NCBI GenBank assembly: GCA_002150815.3
Contig: NDFF03000024.1
Location: 186,001-250,000, forward strand
From: Grammothele lineata
Taxonomy: Eukaryota > Basidiomycota > Agaricomycetes > Polyporales > Polyporaceae
Direction: 5' to 3'
Length of the DNA stretch: 64,000 bases
Shown: piece after piece, positions 45,507-56,663 of the stretch
Numbering within the stretch: position 1 is the stretch's first letter
Layout: each line of letters starts with the position of its first letter
Program-made: the position numbers and the translations under genes
Notes under the pieces: generated by a model
What the model saw: the letters and a program-made list of their open reading frames with translations, nothing else
The model's database searches: none
Told to the model about the DNA's origin: nothing

Positions 45507-46690
45507 ATGCCGTCTTATGCCATTGTAGGAGCTTCTCGCGGCATTGGGGTAAGCCACACCCTTCACGTCCGTGTTACATGCAACTCACGTCTTTCTAGCT
45601 CGCGTTTGTTCGTAGCCTTGTGAGTATACACGCAAAAAGCTCACAGCGTCTCCGCTGATCCTAGTCCTTTCGTAGAGCCAAGACAAAGCCAACACCGTAT
45701 TCGCCATCGCGCGCAACCCGCAGAACGCCGCTCAGCTCTTGGCCTTGGCTGAGGGCTCCTCGAACATCCATGTCGTCAAGGGCGACCTGGACGACGTCGC
45801 CTCCCTCAAGGTGAGCAGCAGCCAGCATCAATCCCACGCAATGTCACTGCGCGTGGCCGACATGTCACCGATTCGCTAAGCCATTACGTTCCAGGCCGCC
45901 GCAGCTGAGGTCGCGAAAGTGACCGGGGGGTCGCTCGACTACCTCATCAACAACGGCGCAGCGCTCGTGACGGAGCGTTCAGGCCTGGCTATCACCAACT
46001 AGTAAGGCGTCCGCGTACCTCGTCGCTACCTCGCTCTAACCCAGAAACCAGCCCGGATGAGAAGGTCCTCGAAGACGACCTCATCAGCGCGGTATGTCCC
46101 ACTCGAGCTTTCACCTCCGCGTCCCACAAACCCCCCTAATCCCCGCCCGTTCTAGTTCAAAACCAACGTCGTCGGAGTCATCAACGCAACGAACATCTTC
46201 CTCCCCCTCGTCCGTGCCGGGTCCGCAAAGAAGATCATCGCGATCTCCTCCCCAGCCGGCGAGCCCAGCTTCGTCGCCGCGACGGGGATCTACCAGAACG
46301 TCCAGTACGGGATCTCCAAGGCCGCGATGAACCTCGCCGTCGCCGACTTCGCCGCCGCGCTGAAGCCCGAGGGCGACTTCACCGTGCTCGCTCTCTGCCC
46401 CGGGGTCGTCCAGACTTGGAGCGATAAGAAACGTCAGTGCCCCGGGCCCGTCATGGTTCCCCTATGATCGCGTTGTTGACTGACGTGCGATTCGTACAGT
46501 GTCCCCTGAGGAGCAACCGCCAATTTTGAAGGACTTCTTCGCGAAGTTCAAGAAGTACGACCCGGAGTGGAAGGCGGAGCCGATCACGCCCGATGAGTCA
46601 GTCAAGCTGATGCTGGACGTCATCCACAAGACGGGACCTGCGGACAGCGGTGCGTTCCTGTCGCAACATGGGAACAAGAAGTGGCTGTAG
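45507..46690 (+). CDS. Short-chain dehydrogenase/reductase 1
   Basis: Seen: start ATG at 45507, stop at 46690, about 250 residues in seven or so exons. Rossmann motif VGASRGIG (coenzyme loop, exon 1), SQDKANTVFAIARNPQ, KGDLDDVASLK (adenine-ring aspartate region), LDYLINNGA (the NNAG-type motif with the last two residues swapped), ISSPAGEPS (catalytic Ser), and VQYGISKAAMN (catalytic Tyr-x3-Lys). The C-terminal part reads LCPGVVQTWSDKK then, after an intron, LSPEEQPP and the end GNKKWL. Family knowledge: NAD(P)-dependent oxidoreductase, closest in layout to sniffer/CsgA-like cytosolic reductases; substrate unknown. Paralogue of SDR 2 (61168-62345), same exon plan and strand. It converges on F-box 3. 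Confidence 0.88.
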
Positions 46691-46981
46691 CGAAGACGTT
46701 CTTCTGGATTTTGGTGGAGCGGAGCACTGTTTGTACGGCCTATGAACGCACGGTTTGTATCTCTTTTTGTATTCGAGACTCGGGAAGGAATATCATGGGC
46801 GCAGCGCTTGACTCAGTCCTCTGTCATAGTTGTGCGTCAATCCACTGAGTGGACTATGTGCTATGTCCCACCTCCCTCAGTTCTCGGTCGCCTAAACGCT
46901 AGTTCTATATGAGAGAAGACATTCGATGCCCCAACTGATGGTATATCCGCAGACCAATCTTATCCGCCACCTGCGCAAGCT

Positions 46982-48791
46982 TCAGCGCAAAGCTACGAAA
47001 CGCTCTGTTCGAGTTCGAAGCACGTGAGGAAGTAAGCATCTCGTTCATTTGGTACAGTGGGCATCGCTGCTCACCATCAAAATTCTCCAGCTCCTCCTTG
47101 CTTGAATTGCGCAGGAACGCCCTCACGCGCTCGCCCTCCCACGCCGGAATCTCCACTGGCTCGGTGGCGAGGCCATCCTCGTTCCGCAAGATCTTCCACC
47201 ATCGCCACGGCGCACGGTGTCCGCTGTAGTCTTCGTCCTGCTCTTCAGAGACTCCCTCCTCACGCGCAGCAAACGCGAGGTAACGGAGGTTGGGATATGC
47301 GCCATCGGTTGAGTTGAAGAGGCGTAGGATGTTTCCCATCCAGCATTCGATGTCTTCCTCGACATCTGCGGACTCCTCCTTCGGCCGTGCCGGTATCGCC
47401 CTAGGGGCCAAGAACGTGCAGCATAGGAGATCGTCGAGCAACTTAATCTTGGGGGCGTTTCCGCATTTGGCGGATGCCATACACACGAATGCGAGGCTGT
47501 AGAACTAGAGACGAAGGGTAGTCGATGACGGTCAGCGCATTTCTCGAACGTGGCCTGTCAAGCTTACCGCTTGCGTCAGGAGCGCCTTGAGGTCCGACGT
47601 GGTGCATTCGAGCTCGATGTACGAAATATCCCATGGGATGTGGTCCAATATCGCCTCGAAAACGTCTTCAAGAGGATGACGGAACCGGAAGGTTAGACCG
47701 GCGATGTTCGACAACTTACAGACGCCGAAATTGATATCGTCATCAGAGAAGTAGAAAAGCCGCTTCGTCGGCCATGAGATGGAGTTAATAGTGCATTTTG
47801 GAGCATTGAACAGAGTGAGGAGGCGGAGTGCGGGCGCCGGGGTATCTTCGCCATCTTTCCCAAGGGGAGGTAAGTCGGGGAGTAAGGAATCTTCGCCAAT
47901 GATCCGGAGCGTGTGCAGGTTGGGCACGGCGCGAGCAAGGTGAGAGAGAGAGGTCCCAATGTTGGTGTAGATAAGAGTGAGCTCACGCAGCCAGGGAAGA
48001 GGAGGAACATTCAAATCGTCTTCGGTGATCTCGCCATCATAGTCCATATTGAGGTCAAAAAGGGAAGAGTACACGTCGAAGAACTCGAAATGCTTCAGGA
48101 TGACCACTTCCAACTGCTGTGCTTGGACTCGCTTAATAAGGAAGTAAAACAGCTCTGGCAATACTATATGTTCAGGTATTGGGTCGTAGTCACCGAGACA
48201 GAGGTAGAGGATTTTGATGGACGACGGCCGAGGGTAAGTCAAATCCAGCTCCCCCACTCCACTTTGAGTTTCATCCATGCGAAAGTGGCGCAAATCGTGA
48301 TGAACGTGGGTGGCAATTGCTGCCGTATAGTCTGAATCAGGGGTAAAAGAAGAGCAGTTCCAAAACTCTATCACGGCTTCCATGTGCAGAAAATGCAAAC
48401 GAGTAGTCGCTCGTAGAATTTTGTTGCAAGCCCGCATCAGGTTCGGGTCCGTATTGTTAGGCGCGTCCCGCCGTCTGAATGCATTGATTGTGATTGTGAG
48501 CCGTCGCAAGCAGCGAGCACGACGACGATGAGGATCGAGGAAGGAGAATATGTAACTGCAAAGAGAGATGGTGTCTTGCGGGTCTTCCAGGGTAGCCTCT
48601 ACAAGCGGTATGAGGGCATTAAGATGCTTCGAGGTTTGGGAGAGGCGCGACCTGCTTGACGAGGGCAAGTATGAAGCGATCTCTAAGGCAATGTCGTCAG
48701 GGAGCGGGATCCGACGAATCAAAGATTGCGCTGTAGAGGGAAGGTGGTGCTCTCGTAGTGGTGGCAGTCTCTTGACCTCAATTACTCTCAT
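46982..48791 (-). CDS. F-box protein 3
   Basis: Seen: exons 48791-47568, 47504-47075 and 47004-46982. The F-box LPDDIALEIASYLPSSSRSR begins about 25 residues in, later than in paralogues 1 and 2. The leucine-rich-like block reads LPWLRELTLIYTNIGTSLS, and the C-terminal signature is DYSGHRAPWRWWKI with WEGERVRAFLR. The 23-nt last exon encodes E-R-F-V-A-L-R, as in the other two. The start at 48791 is the first ATG of the frame; the frame extends upstream to 48896 without another ATG. Role by family: substrate receptor of an SCF ubiquitin ligase. It is on the opposite strand and 13 kb away from its relatives, so it moved or was inverted after duplication. Confidence 0.85.
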
Positions 48792-50109
48792 GTGGCCTGT
48801 GATAAAGACTTTTAATTGATGTATCTTGAGGGAGCCAGGACCCTGCCGGTAGGAAACCTCAGCGGACGGCTTCAATGGCGTGAGCACGATGCTCACAATA
48901 ATCGCTATACTTGAGACCGTACCTTGATAGTCGTTAATGAACAGTTGAGTTTGTTGCGGGCTATATCAAGGTGAGTGCGATGTTCTTGAGACAAGCCACC
49001 TCGGTGATGGTTGGCGAGACCGCGTTGAGGAGTCGTGAAGGGAATACTTAGTAGTAGGGATATGCATGGTCGTTATATACTACTCAGGCGAACGGCCATG
49101 AACAGCCATTGAGAGTCTACGGAACCAACCAAAGGAGGAAAAATATAAAGCTTGAAAAAACAAAGCAGTCACGCTGATCCAAGAACGCAGAACAAACGCA
49201 GAACATAGCTATGTGCTTGCGTCACCGACGGTGTTGTACAGCCGTTGGCATACCGCCCAGGCATGACGCTCCTACTTTTCGACATCGTGCAATATTATGA
49301 TCGTGGTGACGTGTTTCGGAGATTTGAAGTCAAGAGAAAGAAGTGAGTCAACGACTCGCCGGATTGGGCTCAAAGTCGAACCTATCAGGGCGCTATATGC
49401 TCCCATTGGTTCGAATGAGCGCTTATGTACAGCAGCGGCAGTAGCACTCTGCATCAGGCCGTTCGTTCCGGCGGCGTCCTTTCAACTGCTCAGAGACTAT
49501 ACAGCCCAAGTTTCAGCATGTTCAACTATTTGGAAACCTGGATAAGGGTACCGAAGTAACGACTCTGGCCCATATTCCATCTCGGAAGTCTCATGGGACT
49601 AACCGCGAACGTTTCTTGTTACCTCGAAAAGACGGCGTACGCTTTTCGTAGTTAACGGTTTCTGGAGGCGACCCTTCTGTCTGATCTCTAGCACACTGCG
49701 CCGGCTAATTACCAAAGGCTGAAAGAGGGAAAGATGGTTTGGGAAACGATCATCTGAAGACATCATTCGTACTCTGTAAACAATAAATTACTCGGATACG
49801 GATTTGCACCGAAACGTGTCAAACACACTACAATGCCACCACTCATATAAGTTCTGCCAGAGGCGTTGCAGTTAAGAAGAAGGAGTGAGCAGCTCCCCGG
49901 CGTAGGGCAACTGAGGACGTGCTAATGACGTCCCTCTGCGTATTCACCACATGCGGACCGCATAACACAAGCTGTGTAAAGCTTATACTACTATATGGTG
50001 GCGAGCATGAATACGACATTCATGAATCATAGTCCTGAATTCCCAAGGAGTATATCGACTAGAAAATTCCCACCATCTAGGGTGTAAGGGTTGGGGATGT
50101 CATTTCTGC
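48792..50109. other. Gene-poor stretch between F-box 3 and LysM gene 1
   Basis: About 1.3 kb, lower GC than the flanking genes. One 82-codon ATG frame (49297-49545) has no recognisable features. No gene supported. Confidence 0.5.
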
Positions 50110-50810
50110 TCAAGCGACCTCGGCCGATGGTACCATGACTTCATGGGAAACACAAAGAACCTACGGCCAGGTAGAGACGACAATGAGAATAGAATCTATG
50201 TAACGCATGTACCAACTGAAAGGCGCACCTCCCCAGGGTATAAGTTCGCACATCCAGTGCCTACATTCGGGTTGTTGGCCAAGAGGGTGTTGAGTGCGAT
50301 GTGCCACAAGTCGGCGATCGACAGGCAAATGTCCCCTTGGGCGACGACGTAGGTATCATCGCAGTCCTGACCTGCGATACCCAGACACAGCTCCTGAAAA
50401 TTCGTTTGGATTCGTTAGCTGGGAATAAATATACGGTTATGAAGATCGACTAGTGCACGCACCTGCCCGTCAAACAGGTTGGAGCAGTCGGAGTTGATCT
50501 TGCCTTCGTTCGCGTTGGCGAGCTGGTAGCTGAATACACGCAATTGAGATACCGAATGGTCAAGCTCATGGTGGCAGGGAATGAAGGAAGAACGACCAAC
50601 GTGGACACATATTGCGCAGCGCTAATGCTATCGCAGGTATCGCCCGCGACGACAATGTAATTCCGCGCGCAAGTGGGAACTTCCGCATCCAACATGCTCA
50701 TGTCAGAACCTATGACGGCCAGAGAGAGACGTAGACGAACCGTCCTCGCATCCACACGCGAATGCAGCCGCGACAAGAGCCGCAATAGGAAGCAGCACCT
50801 TGATCAACAT
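50110..50810 (-). CDS. LysM-domain secreted protein 1
   Basis: Seen: start at 50810 with signal peptide MLIKVLLPIAALVAAAFAC, five exons, stop at 50110-50112, about 155 residues. First LysM: TCARNYIVVAGDTCDSISAA ... YQLANANEGKINSDCSNLF. Second LysM: CDDTYVVAQGDICLSIADLW ... NTLLANNPNVGTGCANLYPG. The end is VLCVSHEVMVPSAEVA. A cysteine pattern (ELCLGIAGQDC between the domains) is shared with LysM genes 2 and 3. Family knowledge: small two-LysM proteins of fungi bind chitin oligomers, shielding hyphae or hiding them from host chitin receptors (Ecp6, Slp1 type). Whether this fungus meets a plant host is unknown. It is the most diverged of the three: it has one more intron inside the first LysM, and a different promoter. 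Confidence 0.85.
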
Positions 50811-51363
50811 CTTGCGAACGGGTGGAGAGGTGGAGAGCGTTCAGACGACTGTCCGAGACAGCATTCGCCTGTGAGCCTTTATGCGAGGTGACCGACGGTC
50901 CTACAGGCCCGCAGTCAGCTATATACGGGCTCTTGAATTCGTTCCCAAGGATGTTTACAGTTTCAGCGCCGCCCCCGCCGCCGGCATACTTGCATGGCAC
51001 GAGTGCTAGAGAAACAGCGTCAGTTTTACGATACTTCCATGACCGGAGCCAGACGGAAGCATTTCAATGAGTCATTCTGGAACCAAAAGTCTGTAACGGA
51101 AGCTTGAAAGACATTTACAGGCCGCCGCATACCAGAGGCAAGCAGTAGAGAGGGGAGGTAGCATGCGTAAAGAGGTTATATGAGAGCTTCGAAGCGACAC
51201 AGCGCAACGGACAATACGTTCGATCCTAGGAAAGGCAGCGCTTTATTGAATACACCGAGTAGTGGCAGAGCGCCCGAGGGAGCGAGAACCTAGAACATGC
51301 ACCAGCCGATCGAACGTTACAGCCCAACCAACGCTCGGTATCATGCCATGCTATCCACTACTC
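50811..51363. other. Intergenic region between LysM genes 1 and 2
   Basis: About 550 bp holding the LysM 1 promoter and LysM 2 3' end. Nothing else recognised. Confidence 0.45.
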
Positions 51364-52133
51364 TCAGACCGTAGTCGTAGACGATGACGTCACGGGAGTG
51401 GACAACGTGACCGTTGATGTCGGGGTCACCGTCACGGTGGTCGAGGTCGAGGTCGGGGTCACGGTGGTCGAGGACGAAGTCGCAGCGGTCGAGGAAGAGG
51501 TCACGATAACGTGATTAGCGATGCAGAGGACCTAGGAATCCAGTGCGTGCAGAGCGATGAAATCATTAGAACAATCATCCCAAGAGAATCACAAGGAAGA
51601 CATCAAGACGTACCTCGCCAACATTTATGTTGGAGCAGTCGCTCGCAACGTTGGGGTTATTCGCGAGGATGATATCAACGGTAGTGCCCGCGATCTGCGC
51701 AATCGAGAAGCACGTGTCGCCCGAGACGACCACGTGCGTAACCTCGCAGTCCTGGCCCGCGATGCCTAGGCACAGCTCCTACAAGGAGCAAAGTGATAGA
51801 ATAAGCATTGATAGCTAGTATGAATGACGGCGAGGAGAGGGTCGCACCTCGCCAGGGAAGAGGTTAGTACAGTCGGCGTTGATCTCGCCCGCGTTGACGT
51901 TTGCGAGCTGGAACGTTGAAACATTCTCCTTCGCGGAGATGCCGTCACACGTGTCGCCCGCAACGACAGTGTAGTTGCGATCGCAGCCAGGCACTTGCGC
52001 TTTAGCTAAGTCATACAAGCACCGTCATTAGCAACACCGACATTCAGGGATGTAAGCGAGAAGGATGAAACTCACCACTGAGCATGGCGGCAGCCATGAA
52101 CGCGACGACAGCGAACATTGAACGGGAGAACAT
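51364..52133 (-). CDS. LysM-domain secreted protein 2
   Basis: Seen: start at 52133 (MFSRSMFAVVAFMAAAMLSG signal peptide), four exons, stop at 51364-51366. First LysM: CDRNYTVVAGDTCDGISAKE ... FQLANVNAGEINADCTNLFP. Second LysM: CEVTHVVVSGDTCFSIAQIA ... VDIILANNPNVASDCSNINV. After VLCIANHVIV comes a tail of about 45 residues made almost only of Thr, Ser, Val and Pro, a likely O-glycosylated stalk that the other two lack. TATA-like TATAAGAG (minus strand) at 52215-52222. Role by family: apoplastic chitin binding. The long Thr/Ser tail suggests wall association (inference). Closest to LysM 3. Confidence 0.87.
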
Positions 52134-53449
52134 CTTGCTTCGCGGGTGTCAAGGACGTTCACTGCAAGCTTGGAGTGCTTGAGCAGTGAGGTTTCGGCTG
52201 GACGTCCTTGCCCTCTTATATCACACGAAACAGCATGCGGCCGCCCGACAAAGCCGCCGTCTGCGGTTTTAAACGCACGTTGGCCATCCAACGCCGCATC
52301 ACCAGTAGAGGAATGACTCGAACCTTGTACAATAATAACGGCACGCAGTCAGTTCGCGATGCATAGGAGAGTAGGGCGCGCTGAAGACGTACCTAGATCT
52401 ATAATGGCAGTGTTGGGGTAGCCGCGGAGCAGGATTGGGAGCGTCGGAGCGCTGATGAGAATAAACATATCAGACGACTGATGACGTCCGTGACTGGACA
52501 TATCTGACAGATGCGTACCTGGAAGATGGCGGACATTCAGTCCGGAGGCTGTATACAGAACGTCGCACAAGGGCACACTGCGTACCATCGGGACCGAGGG
52601 GGAGGAGAATGTAGATGCCGTACGAAATCAGCCTTTAAACTCCGTGAGTCGTTGGCTAGACCGGAGAAAAGGGGGAGAGTCGCACACGTTCAGCCGTTCA
52701 AAGGCGTCCAAAACCAAGTTGAGCCTGCCACGCGGGAGCAGTCTCTGCCGACCGACGTCGGAGAATATGTGATGCGTCCCGAAGGAGAAAGGAAGTTGAG
52801 GTGGTACTGTATAGGTTATGAGACACGGATCGAAGCAGCAAAGACCGCGATCATGACTTGTACGGCGGCATTCGGGTTGGCTGTGCATATGCGCTGCGGG
52901 CTGTCCCCCGCAAAGACGGCGCCGATTGACGCAAAGTAGTCTGCATGTCCGATAGCACCGTGTAGGCTGGGCAGAATGGACACTAGCGGGTAGGAGAACG
53001 CCAATCGATTCGTAGACATCGCCCCAATTTCTCTACTCGCCCAACAGACCTGCTTGCTCATCGATATATACCCGCCGTCTATCATATCGAAAGGGCGCTA
53101 CTCACGAAGGCTCCAAAGGTGCGACCTGCAGTCCCTTCCACCGTTTCTGATTATAATCCCACGGAGAGGGTGTGCTCATGCGCTTGATCGGTGATAGTCA
53201 AGTCAGAGTGGCCGACGTCAACTTCGTGGGGCCCACTGCACGTTGCCAGCTGAGATGAAAGAGAGGAGGTATGCAACGCGCTTGCAGCGTTTTCTTCCTC
53301 CGCCGTGCGAGAGCGTGCATTGAGCCTTTCCGGATAGACACGATGAAGCGAGGGTGGCAAAGGAGAGCGAGCTGGGATCACCAAGATAAGAGTATGGGGA
53401 CTTGAGAACAACGCGCGGCCGATGCGATATCGGAGTTGATGTCATGGTC
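52134..53449. other. Gene-poor stretch upstream of LysM 2
   Basis: The first 200 bp match the upstream regions of LysM 3 and of the relic at 53450 (shared CTGCAAGCTTG, TATA-like motif, then CATCC-ACGCCGC near 52286). A further short block near 52600-52680 resembles 57195-57240. No gene supported. Confidence 0.5.
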
Positions 53450-54640
53450 ATCGGAGTCTGAAGTGTTTATTACTCTCATATTGGTAAGGCGCCAACATTG
53501 GCGAACATGTTGCTCGGCTGGCGTTGAGGAAAGAAATTTCCACTTGCTGCACGCTCGAGATGGCAGAGCAGTGGAATTCACAAGCGACGCAGTTGCCCTT
53601 ATATACCACGCTGGGCCGCGGCGTTGTGAGGATGCCATCTACCGTTCGAGTGTATACCGGAGACCGTTCGATGCGGTGTCCCGAGGTAGAGCAGTAGACA
53701 ATGGTGATCGGGACCTGGCACCATACAGCACAAATGTTGGTTAGAAGGTGCCTTATGAATACGAGCCGCTGCAGAACGAAGACGTACCTGTGTCTGCCGA
53801 GTACGGCTGATATCGTCGGCCTCCAAAGGCTGGCCGGGGCGTAGTGAACCGCCTACGCCGGAGAAACTACAAGCTCCGTACCTGAGAGAACACCGGCGTT
53901 CGTGTCGGGAGTTTTGATACCATCCAAGATAAGAACGTCATAGTGTACAATGCCGGCCCCAGCGGGACGGGAGATGTGTGGGGCCCATATTGACTTAAAC
54001 CTTGCATGCTGTCAAAGGCTGATGGAACCAAAGGCGAGGGGATAAACGCACGGATCGGGACATATAGAGCCGTGGAAAGGCCTCGGTTGAACACGGCATG
54101 TCCGTGAGTGAGTGCCTGTTCGCGGCATTCAGTGTCGGAACCGGTGAGAAGGCGGCTCAGATGTTGTACAGAACTGGCCCTCGGAATATGTCAGTGGCTA
54201 ATGGAGCCTATGTGGAGGGTTTAGTGTGCAGGTTCAGACGTGTACGCATGCGGAGAGCTAACCTGGGTAGGTCACGCAGCCCAGCGAGGGTTGGCCTCTC
54301 CTTGTGATTGGCATGGCGTTCTGCTGTACGGCAGAGGTAAGAGGAGTTTGACGAGACCGCGAACCTCAGGCCCAGGCCTCAGATAGCTTGGTACCACAGG
54401 AATTACGTTCAGGGTTCCATGCGCTCAGCCAGCAACCCCAAAGGTGACCACGCATGCCCACTACGAGCTATCGTGTGCGAGGAGAGTGAAGAAAACGAAT
54501 ATATTGATCCGCGTTCGACAAAAGCAGTACGTAAGGAGAAGGAGATCGCGAGCGTACTCAGAGAGGTGTCTCCTTGCCTACTACACCATCCAAGCTACCG
54601 CCCAACCAACCCATTGATCTTCACCCGAACGCCTACGCCA
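53450..54640. repeat. Duplicated LysM 5' flank with a dead start codon (copy 1)
   Basis: Matches 56560-57790 in direct orientation, offset about 3.15-3.2 kb. Shared blocks: AACATGTTG.CGGCTGG.G.TGAG at 53505, AGAACACCGGC.TTCGT at 53886, ATG.TGTAC.GAACT near 54160. At 53509 the minus strand still has an ATG like LysM 2/3 (MFANVG...) but no signal peptide or LysM follows. This is a truncated LysM copy that kept its promoter (TATA-like GTATATAAGG at 53598-53606). Confidence 0.65.
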
Positions 54641-55822
54641 CATCATAGGAGAGTTACTCACAGTACTAGTCCAGATTCTTCTTGAGGGCTCCCCCGCCCC
54701 CCTCCCCCAGCCCATGACACTCCGCACCCCCAAGCACAGCACACTGACCGGAGACGTTCTTAACGCCAAGCTTGGAAGCGTTATTGATAGTATCTTGAAA
54801 AGTAAAACCAGTAGATAGAGTATGGTGCGTGTGGGAGCGTGATTGCATGAAGAATAGCGATAGAACGAGTCGGCAAAGGGGTGATAGGTTGGCGGAGAAG
54901 ACCAGATCTGTTGAAAGTTGCGGGTCGCTTTGTGCACCAAATAGGAGCTAGAGGACTCGGCGCATAGTCCAACATTAACTTCAGCAGCTTTTCGTAAATA
55001 CTAGGGTACGTGAAGAGATGCGCAGGGGTGACCAGCGCGAGGAGGAGGATTGCCAGGATGAGAAAAGGATGAAGCACTCGGGCGCCTGATACGCTACTTG
55101 CTCAATGACGCCCATGGCCACGTGGATTAACAAAATGTATGCAGGCGCTGCACTTGAGTCAGTCATTTACTTATCTCATCCACCCGACCTCTAGTCAAAG
55201 TTTTCAGGGGAGGGCTTGTCCGTCTACAGGCCCATGGTGCCGCAGCCGGATTATACACGCTACGATATGTTGTTATCCGCGGTAAGTATATTCCTGCCTC
55301 TCAAGTTGCGGTAGTCAAACCATTGTTGAATACGCGTCGCACGTCAGTGCATCAACGCCGCCTCCGCGATTCGACACGTGAGGTCTGAGACGCATATGAC
55401 CGAAGTCCGGGAGGGAGGATTCTGGTGTCGTAGTCGCCGACACATTTGAGGCAGCCCCCGACCCACGACCCAACAAACTTGCACCTAGTGTCTTCAAGCG
55501 AATAAGCCTCGCGAGAGGAATAGGAGGCGTTTAAAGGCAACTGCTGGTCTCATTCCCGTCCATGTTACCATGTTGCGTCGAGATCGCTGTCATTGCCTGG
55601 ACACTAAGAATCGGTCGGAACGTCGACCCACGACAACACGCAGAGGATTTCGCCAAAAACATATAGAGCTACCACGTATGAGTCAACATATCGTATCTTA
55701 CAATGGAGCCTTTCTTCAGTATTTCGCACCCCTACCACTTTCATCCTTTCCTGAGAACAAGAATGGGGTCCGTTTGTCGAGAGCTGAGATCGTGTTGAGG
55801 CCCGAGTGCTCGATACCCGCTA
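54641..55822. other. Gene-poor stretch downstream of LysM 3
   Basis: A minus-strand frame near 54781-55077 looks like a hydrophobic leader but lacks an ATG. A short 61-codon frame at 54981-55166 has no recognised domain. No gene supported. Confidence 0.45.
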
Positions 55823-56663
55823 TTACACGATGACGTTCTGAGCGACGCAGAGAACCTTCGATCGGCAAAGAGAAAGCTGTCAGGACCATCACATCGAGAT
55901 AGTATGCGAATGCAGCACGTACCTCGCCGGGGTGGAGGTTCGTGCACCCGCTGTTCACATTCGGATTGTTCTGGAGCAGAGTGGCAAGGGACGTGCCCGT
56001 CTGCTGCGCGATCGCATTGCACGTCTCGCCAGAGACGACAACATGCGTGACCCCGCAGTCCTGCCCTTGGATCCCCAGGCATAGCTCCTACAGTGATGAA
56101 CGGAGACAGACGAAGTCAGCGTCGATTAGGAGTCCGACTGCTGAAAGTCACGGTACGGTACCTCGCCGACAAAGAGGTTCGAGCAGTCCGCATTGATGAC
56201 GCCCGCATTGACGTTGGCGAGCTGGAACGACGACACGTTCTCTTTGGCGGAGATGCCGTCGCACGTGTCTCCGGCAACGACGGTGTAGGTGCGGTCGCAG
56301 TTGCTGGGAATCTGCGCCTTTACATCAGCAATTAATTTCATGGCCTTTGCCTGTCTTAAGATGTATGAGCGGTCTTAGTGTGTCTTAAACTGTCTTTTCA
56401 CTCAGCTTCAAGCTCAAAATAAGGTCAAATCAGACAATTTCAGGCAGTCTCAGACGCTTTAAGGTGAGTTCAGAGACGGTCTTAAGGCATTAAGACAGGT
56501 TCAGGTAATACAAGATGGCGCAATTTATTCCTGATGTACTGGGTGAGGAGAGGCTACCGTCAGCACGTCTGAGAAGGATGGGTATGGGGAGAGCCTGACA
56601 CGCACCACCATACAAGGCGGCGGCCATGAATGCTGCAACAGTGAAGATAGAGCGGGAAAACAT
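55823..56663 (-). CDS. LysM-domain secreted protein 3 (intron 1 disturbed)
   Basis: Seen: start at 56663 (MFSRSIFTVAAFMAAALYGG signal peptide), then after a long first intron an exon with CDRTYTVVAGDTCDGISAKE ... FQLANVNAGVINADCSNLFV. The second LysM is CGVTHVVVSGETCNAIAQQT ... ATLLQNNPNVNSGCTNLHPG, and the end is VLCVAQNVIV with stop at 55823-55825. It lacks the Thr/Ser tail of LysM 2. Intron 1 holds a 150-bp inverted-repeat insert (56350-56499) close to the 3' splice site. With a normal GT donor the phases on the two sides do not fit; only a GC donor (GGTGGT|GCGTGT) or an unseen small exon would rescue it. It may therefore be mis-spliced or dead. Role by family as for LysM 1 and 2. Confidence 0.75.
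56350..56499. mobile_element. MITE-like 150-bp inverted-repeat insert in LysM 3 intron 1
   Basis: Ends CCTGTCTTAAG (left) and TTAAGACAGG (right) are inverted. Several GTCTTAA / TTAAGAC motifs lie inside, AT-rich compared with the flanks. No coding content and no clear target duplication. Confidence 0.55.

Noticed and set aside
48894..48896. An earlier start for F-box 3
   Set aside because: The codon is GTG; the first ATG is at 48791.
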